A stretch of 64,000 nt of DNA from Haloarchaeobius litoreus (GTDB taxonomy: Archaea; Halobacteriota; Halobacteria; Halobacteriales; Natrialbaceae), in assembly GCF_024495425.1 (NCBI RefSeq), contig NZ_JANHJR010000003.1, forward strand, positions 186,001-250,000, written 5' to 3'. Numbering within the stretch: the stretch's first letter is position 1; each line of letters starts with the position of its first letter. The notes below the pieces were generated by a model. The model searched no databases. It saw only the letters and a list, made by a program, of their open reading frames with translations, and was not told the DNA's origin. Made by a program: the position numbers and the translations under genes. Positions 59,385-64,000 of this stretch are shown in pieces.

Positions 59385-60011
59385 CTACCAGCGCAGGTCG
59401 TCCTCGAACTCGTCCGGGTCGCTCGTGAGTCCCGTCCGCAGGTCGGAGCCGAAGTAGTACCCGACGAGCGCGCCGACCAGCCCGAGGCCCGCCCCGAGCG
59501 CGAGCAGCAGCTGGCCGTTCGCGAACGCGATAAAGCGCAGGCTCGTCAGCACGGTCGTCACGAGCCCGACACCCGCACCCGCCAGCGCCGTCTCGGGGTA
59601 GCGACCCTTCGACGTGCCGAGCCCGTAGAGGAACGCCGCGCCGACCAGGCCCGCCCAGCTCGCCAGCCCACCGAGGACGGGGACGAACCCACCCGCAACG
59701 TAGCCCACGGTCAACAGCAGCGTCGCCAGCAGGAACGACTTCGGATTGAAGTAGCCCCGCCAGCCCTCGCCGTCGGACTCGGACTGCTGGGACTGCTCGG
59801 CCTGCGTCGACGAGTCCGAGCCGAAGCCGAGGTCGAAGCCGCCGTCGTCTTCCTGCGCGGTGGAGGGCGTGCTCCGGGTGGACCGCTCGGACTGACGCTT
59901 CTCGCCGGTGTCCCCGCCGCCGCCGTCGAGGTCCGAGAGGAGGTCGTCCGTCTCTGCGAGGAGCTCGTCCGTCGACTTGTCGACGGTCTTCTCCTCCGAG
60001 CCGTCTGCCAT
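59385..60011 (-). CDS. Membrane protein with acidic N-terminal region
   Basis: A 208-residue protein. The first ~105 residues are soluble, Ser/Asp/Gln-rich and likely disordered. The rest has about four helices: FLLATLLLTVGYVAGGFVPVLG, WAGLVGAAFLYGLGTSKG, ALAGAGVGLVTTVLTSLRFI and LLLALGAGLGLVGALVGYYFG. It abuts the winged-helix gene stop-to-stop. I cannot assign a function; it is not a recognised transporter. Confidence 0.74.
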   Translation of the reverse strand: MADGSEEKTVDKSTDELLAETDDLLSDLDGGGGDTGEKRQSERSTRSTPSTAQEDDGGFDLGFGSDSSTQAEQSQQSESDGEGWRGYFNPKSFLLATLLLTVGYVAGGFVPVLGGLASWAGLVGAAFLYGLGTSKGRYPETALAGAGVGLVTTVLTSLRFIAFANGQLLLALGAGLGLVGALVGYYFGSDLRTGLTSDPDEFEDDLRW

Positions 60012-60170
60012 GGGTGGATGTATCGGGTGTTCGGACAAGAGCCTTTTCGTCGGTCGGGAGTGGAGGCGATGGGCTGTGTGGGTCCGAAACCCCCAGAGTC
60101 CACCCGCGACCCGAGTTCCGTAGCCGAACGACTTTTAGGCCATCCGACCATAGCCGGAGTAGCGAGTTTT

Positions 60171-60566
60171 ATGAATGGAAACACTCCGTACGCTGGTCTT
60201 CCGGGCAGCACGCAGGCAGGGAAGCGTGCGTCCGCCGACGTGCCCGAGCTCACGGCGGAACAGAAGCGGCGGCTCCGCGCGGACGTCTCCCGAATCGCCG
60301 CTCTGACCCGGGAGTTCCTCCCCGACGAGTACGTCGTCGACGGCGACATCTCCAACGGCGTCGGCGGCCCGCAGGCGACGGTCGCCGTCCAGCCGCCGAT
60401 CGGCAACCCCATCAGCGCGGGCTTCACGCCGGACGTCGACGAGTTCGACGACGACGACCTCATCGACCCCGAGGACCAGGCGGAGGTCGCCCGCGGACTG
60501 GCTGCCTCGGCGGCGCTCCAGGTGAAACAGGCGCTCTCGGGCTCCGTGACGCCGACGGCACGCTGA
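60171..60566 (+). CDS. DUF5811-like conserved haloarchaeal protein
   Basis: A 131-residue soluble acidic protein. The start MNGNTPYAGLPGSTQAGKR and the central block LTREFLPDEYVVDGDISNGVGGPQATVAVQPPIGNPISAGF resemble my memory of a haloarchaeal DUF5811 family. No active-site motif is visible. TTTTAGG about 32-38 nt before the ATG suggests a leaderless mRNA. Confidence 0.78.
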   Translation: MNGNTPYAGLPGSTQAGKRASADVPELTAEQKRRLRADVSRIAALTREFLPDEYVVDGDISNGVGGPQATVAVQPPIGNPISAGFTPDVDEFDDDDLIDPEDQAEVARGLAASAALQVKQALSGSVTPTAR

Positions 60567-60611
60567 CGGAACCGTCATCTTTACTCCGGGCAGTCACGTT
60601 CTCCGCGGTCC

Positions 60612-61073
60612 ATGCCACCCATCCAGACGAAAGTCCTCGGCATCATCGAACGCGACGGCGAGCACCTCCTCCAGCGGCTCACGGACCCCGGCGAGGGCGA
60701 CTTCTACCGACCCATCGGTGGCGGCATCGAGTTCGGCGAGGCGAGCGCAGCGGCGCTCGAACGCGAATTTCGGGAAGAACTCGGCGTCGATATCGCGGCC
60801 GGACCGACGCTCGGCACCATCGAGAACCGGTTCAGCTGGGATGGCGAGCCCGACCACGAACTCGTCGTCCTCCGCGAAGCGACGTTCGCGGACGAGTCGC
60901 TGTACGGGCGCGAGCAGTTCTCGGGCGTCGACGACGGCGGGGCCGTCGAGTACGATGCGGGCTGGTTCGACCTCGAATCGGTGCAGGATGGCCCGGAGCC
61001 GCTGTACCCCGAGGGACTGGTCACCCTGCTCGACGGCGACGGCGACGGTGCGGGTCACGTCGCCGAGCGCTGA
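60612..61073 (+). CDS. Nudix hydrolase
   Basis: A 153-residue Nudix enzyme, which cleaves nucleoside diphosphates linked to another group. The Nudix box GGGIEFGEASAAALEREFREELG (with REFREELG) near residue 37-59 fits the G-X5-E-X7-REUXEE-X-GU consensus. The start MPPIQTKVLGIIERDGEHLL is typical. It lies 45 nt downstream of the DUF5811-like gene and is convergent with infB. Substrate unknown. Confidence 0.93.
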   Translation: MPPIQTKVLGIIERDGEHLLQRLTDPGEGDFYRPIGGGIEFGEASAAALEREFREELGVDIAAGPTLGTIENRFSWDGEPDHELVVLREATFADESLYGREQFSGVDDGGAVEYDAGWFDLESVQDGPEPLYPEGLVTLLDGDGDGAGHVAER

Positions 61074-61092
61074 GACCGCAGAATCAGACCAC

Positions 61093-62904
61093 TCACTTCC
61101 CCCAGAAGGGGTCCCGCTTGCGCTGCTTCTCCAGGTACATCGACAGCGCCTCGCGCTCGTCCATCGGGATCTCCTCCTTCAGCTCCTGTTCGAGGATCTT
61201 CGCGTGCTTCTCGGGGAGCTCGATCCAGAGCTCGTCGCCCTCCTCTATCTGCCGGCCGACGGTGGGGCCGTCGATGGCGACCGAGACGCGGTTGCCGGCG
61301 CGGGCCTCGTCGACGTCCTCGCCCTGCTCCTGGATGCCCTTGAGTTCGCCGACGCGGACGGGGTCGTTGCCGTCGAACTTCACGACGTACTGGTTCTTCT
61401 TGACGGTGCCCGAGAGGATCTCGACGCCGACGACGGCGGGGTCGTTCTGTCGGAAGGTGTGGTCGTCGAGGATCTGGAAGCGGGCGGGCCGGGCGATGTT
61501 CTCCAGCACGGTGTCCTGCTGGGACTGGCGCTGGTCCTCGACGAACGTGTCGTACTCCTCGACGAGCTGGTAGATGACGTCGTCGGTGTATATCTTCACG
61601 TCCTCGACGTCGGCGCGGTCGGCGGCGTCGCCGAGCACGTCGACGTTGAAGCCGAGGATGGCGCGGTGGAGCTCGTCCTCCGCGGTGGAGGCGACGGCCA
61701 CGTCCCGCGGGGCGATGTCGCCGACCTCGGCGCGGACGATGGGTATCTCGGCCTCCGAGAGCGCGTCGGCCATCGCTTCGAGCGAGCCGAGCGTGTCGGC
61801 CTTGACGACGACGCCGTCCTCCTCGGTGTCGACGGCGACCTGGGCGAGCTCGGCGCGGACCTCCTCGATGACCTCGTCGAGGTCGCGGTCGCCGACGACG
61901 CGGATGGGTGCGCCCGCCATCGCCTCGTCGAGGTCCGGTGCGGCGACCTTGATACCGGCGGCGGCACCGACGCTCTCGACCTGTTCGAAGCGGCTCTCGG
62001 TGCGAATCTCGGCGAGCGGGCGGGGCTGGAGGAGGGCGCGGACCTCGGTGACGATGGGCTGGTTCTCGCCCCCGACGACGATGGTGTCGTCCTCGTGGAT
62101 GGTGCCGTCGTAGAGCACGATGTCGACGGTGGTGCCGAAGCCGCGCTCCTCTTTCACCTCGAGGACGGTCCCGACGCCGGGGCCGTCGACGTCGATGGCC
62201 ATCTCCTCCTTCATGTACCGCTGGGAGAGCCCCATCATGACGGCGAGGAGGTCCGGGACGCCCTCGCCGGTCATCGCGGAGACGGGGACGACGCCGATGT
62301 TGTTCTGGAAGTCCTGCACCCGCCAGTACATGTCGGCGGAGAAGCCCTGATCGGAGAGCTCGCCGATGATGGCGTAGAGCCGGTCGTCGAGGTCGCCGCG
62401 GACGCGGTCGGACTGCGCGTCGTAGGACGGCTTGATGGGGCTGTCCTCGTTGGGGTTCCAGCCCGGCACCGTGTCGACCTTGTTGGCGGCGACGATGAAG
62501 GGCGTCTGGGTGTTCTGGAGGATGTTGATGGCCTCCAGCGTCTGTGGCTGGAAGCCGTCGTTGACGTCGACGACGAGGACGGCGATGTCGGCGAGCGCGC
62601 CGCCGCGGGAGCGCAGGGTGGTGAAGGAGTGGTGGCCGGGCGTGTCGATGAACAGCAGGCCGGGCAGGTCGAAGTCGTCGGGGTCGACCAGCTCGCCCGC
62701 CATGTCGGAGACCACGTCGAGCGGGACGGCGGTCGCGCCGATGTGCTGGGTGATGGCCCCGGCCTCGCCCTCGATGACCGCCGAGCCGCGGATCTTGTCG
62801 AGCAGGCTGGTCTTGCCGTGGTCGACGTGGCCGAGGACCGCGACGATGGGGGTTCGAAGTGCGTCCGCCGATGTGTCCGTGGGGGTTGTATCCGAATCCG
62901 ACAT
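61093..62904 (-). CDS. infB: Translation initiation factor IF-2 (aIF5B)
   Basis: GTPase that joins ribosomal subunits during archaeal translation initiation. The 603 residues show G1 [16 protein letters not shown] near 22, the switch region [14 protein letters not shown]3 [10 protein letters not shown] near 82, G4 AANKVD near 138, and a C-terminal segment with [16 protein letters not shown] resembling domain II repeats. I chose [16 protein letters not shown] at 62904 because an upstream extension is basic. A TATA-like AGTTATACG lies at about 62948-62956. Confidence 0.95.
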   Translation of the reverse strand: MSDSDTTPTDTSADALRTPIVAVLGHVDHGKTSLLDKIRGSAVIEGEAGAITQHIGATAVPLDVVSDMAGELVDPDDFDLPGLLFIDTPGHHSFTTLRSRGGALADIAVLVVDVNDGFQPQTLEAINILQNTQTPFIVAANKVDTVPGWNPNEDSPIKPSYDAQSDRVRGDLDDRLYAIIGELSDQGFSADMYWRVQDFQNNIGVVPVSAMTGEGVPDLLAVMMGLSQRYMKEEMAIDVDGPGVGTVLEVKEERGFGTTVDIVLYDGTIHEDDTIVVGGENQPIVTEVRALLQPRPLAEIRTESRFEQVESVGAAAGIKVAAPDLDEAMAGAPIRVVGDRDLDEVIEEVRAELAQVAVDTEEDGVVVKADTLGSLEAMADALSEAEIPIVRAEVGDIAPRDVAVASTAEDELHRAILGFNVDVLGDAADRADVEDVKIYTDDVIYQLVEEYDTFVEDQRQSQQDTVLENIARPARFQILDDHTFRQNDPAVVGVEILSGTVKKNQYVVKFDGNDPVRVGELKGIQEQGEDVDEARAGNRVSVAIDGPTVGRQIEEGDELWIELPEKHAKILEQELKEEIPMDEREALSMYLEKQRKRDPFWGK

Positions 62905-63035
62905 GAGTGCCACCCTGAAGAAGTGTCGTCTAAACCTTCGCAGGACGGCGTATAACTCCACCGTTACGCCACGGCCGGTGGAAGCGGTTCACACGGAGCG
63001 ACCCATTCATGTGCGCCGCGCGAGCAGCGTGAGCC

Positions 63036-63302
63036 ATGCCCAGCATCGGCGACCACTACCGACCGACCGGCGACGACGCGCCCGTCTACCGTGTCGTCGG
63101 CGTCACCGACGAGGTGGCGCTGCTCCGGGTCACCGACGAGCACGGCCGCCGCGAGAGCACAGGTGACGTGCGCCACGTCGCGACGGACCAGCTCGACGCC
63201 GAGTTCGAGGCCGCGGCCGACCCTGACGCCGGATTCCGACCCGTCGCCGGGCTCCGGAACGCGCTCTCGGGACTGTACTGGCAGTTCCGTCGGTTCCTGT
63301 GA
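63036..63302 (+). CDS. Small conserved hypothetical protein
   Basis: An 88-residue soluble protein. The first 50 residues resemble an SH3-like beta barrel ([25 protein letters not shown]) and the C-terminus ends in an aromatic helix ([13 protein letters not shown]). No cysteine or membrane segment is visible. It is divergent from infB; a role with the neighbouring PRC-barrel or NOB1 genes is only a guess. Confidence 0.68.
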   Translation: MPSIGDHYRPTGDDAPVYRVVGVTDEVALLRVTDEHGRRESTGDVRHVATDQLDAEFEAAADPDAGFRPVAGLRNALSGLYWQFRRFL

Positions 63303-63387
63303 CAGACGGGACGCGAATCCGGCGCGTCAGCCGTGCGTCCGACCGTCCCCGTGGCGTTTATTACCGGTCGTGGGGAAAGGCCATAGT

Positions 63388-63633
63388 ATGCCAGACGTAC
63401 TCGCTGAGAACCTGTCGGACAAGAACGTGATGGGTTCCGACGGTACCGAACTCGGCATCGTGTACAACATCACGATGGACCTCAAGAGCGGCGAACTCCA
63501 CCACCTCCTCGTCGACCCGCACGAGGACACGCCGACGCGCAGCGTCTCCTACGAGCGAGACGAGGGCGGTCGCTTCCGCATCCCCGTCGGACACGTCCAG
63601 GCGGTGAAGGATTACATCGTCGTCGAACGCTAG
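63388..63633 (+). CDS. PRC-barrel domain protein
   Basis: An 81-residue single PRC-barrel, a small beta domain used in RNA metabolism (RimM) and photosynthetic proteins. The start PDVLAENLSDKNVMGSDGTELG and the strand pair LHHLLVDPHEDTP and FRIPVGHVQAVKDYIVVER are typical. Its stop touches the NOB1 start (TAGATG), so the two are translationally coupled. The neighbourhood of infB and NOB1 points to ribosome biogenesis. Confidence 0.88.
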   Translation: MPDVLAENLSDKNVMGSDGTELGIVYNITMDLKSGELHHLLVDPHEDTPTRSVSYERDEGGRFRIPVGHVQAVKDYIVVER

Positions 63634-64000
63634 ATGTACGTTCTCGACTCCTCCGCATTCATCAACGAGTACCACACGTCCAACGACACCGCCACCATCC
63701 CGATGGTCCGGGAGGAGCTGGAAGGCGAGAGCGTCTACCGCTACGACGCCATGGAGGGCGCGGGGATGCACATCCACATCCCCGACTCCGAGACGACCGA
63801 ACGGGTCAGACGCGCCGCCCGCGAGACCGGCGACCTCTCCGTGCTCTCGGACACCGACGTTCGCCTCGTCGCCGCCACGTTCGAGCTCGACGGCACGCTC
63901 GTCACCGACGACTACGCGATGCAGAACGTCGCCGAGAAGCTGAACGTCGCCGTCGAGGTCATCGCCCGTGACGGCATCGACGAGCGCCGAGACTGGCTGT
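63634..64000 (+). CDS. nob1: NOB1-like PIN-domain endonuclease, partial
   Basis: The first 122 residues of a PIN-domain ribonuclease; the 3' end is cut by the window end. VLDSSAFINEY at the N-terminus has the first catalytic Asp, ELEGESVYRYDAM and TDDYAMQNVAEKLNV follow with other acidic residues of the PIN centre. NOB1 trims the 3' end of 16S rRNA during small-subunit maturation; a zinc ribbon should follow in the missing part. It is coupled to the PRC-barrel gene. Confidence 0.87.
   Translation, partial: MYVLDSSAFINEYHTSNDTATIPMVREELEGESVYRYDAMEGAGMHIHIPDSETTERVRRAARETGDLSVLSDTDVRLVAATFELDGTLVTDDYAMQNVAEKLNVAVEVIARDGIDERRDWL

Overview
The window is a stretch of chromosome from a halophilic archaeon (class Halobacteria). 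GC content is very high, the predicted proteins are strongly acidic, many genes look leaderless (TATA-like box about 25-35 nt before the start codon), and the families are typically haloarchaeal: MptA, class I HMG-CoA reductase, HerA/NurA, TrmB, archaeal IF-2 next to NOB1, and many tiny CPxC zinc ribbons. I cannot name the genus. Nearly all genes are housekeeping or conserved hypothetical. I see no insertion sequence, CRISPR array or prophage.

Layout. 0-13 kb: end of a CDF metal exporter, HIT hydrolase, methionine aminopeptidase, isoaspartyl peptidase, isocitrate dehydrogenase, a LOV-type sensor kinase, HMG-CoA reductase and a large von Willebrand A surface protein. 13-28 kb: MptA, NAD kinase, a KaiC-like ATPase, a universal stress protein, HerA and NurA around an opposed small gene, phosphoglycerate mutase, an MFS transporter and a zinc-ribbon winged-helix regulator. 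28-38 kb: a nadA-nadB-nadC operon making quinolinate and nicotinate mononucleotide, AzlC/AzlD, an amidohydrolase, DoxX, a TrmB regulator and a DUF255 thioredoxin-fold protein. 39.5-40.7 kb: a clearly AT-richer island with a Tat-exported protein ending in a 62-residue tail of 14 cysteines, followed 7 nt later by a lipoprotein metalloprotease gene. 41-52 kb: FxsA, tRNA-Ile(GAT), a haloalkane-dehalogenase-like hydrolase, an isolated archaellin-like pilin, a 1032-residue FAD/Fe-S oxidoreductase, oligoendopeptidase F, an M28 peptidase and TruA. 52-64 kb: histidyl-tRNA synthetase, a DUF1611/dipeptide epimerase operon, a Vms1/VLRF1-type protein, a secreted coiled-coil protein next to a winged-helix regulator, Nudix, IF-2, PRC-barrel and NOB1 (cut by the window end).

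Most notable signals. (1) Three intergenic copies (about 21.0, 38.3 and 53.7 kb) of a dispersed element. Conserved flanks enclose a 12-bp stem whose sequence differs in every copy, yet the two arms stay complementary within each copy, which is covariation visible by eye. (2) The Cys-rich Tat precursor plus surface metalloprotease cassette, which looks like a secreted-peptide system. (3) A histidine kinase whose LOV domain keeps the photoactive Cys and the flavin-binding Asn/Asn/Gln at exactly the spacing of plant phototropin LOV2. (4) Two 19-bp GTTTAC-N7-GTAAAC palindromes at unlinked loci that may share a regulator.
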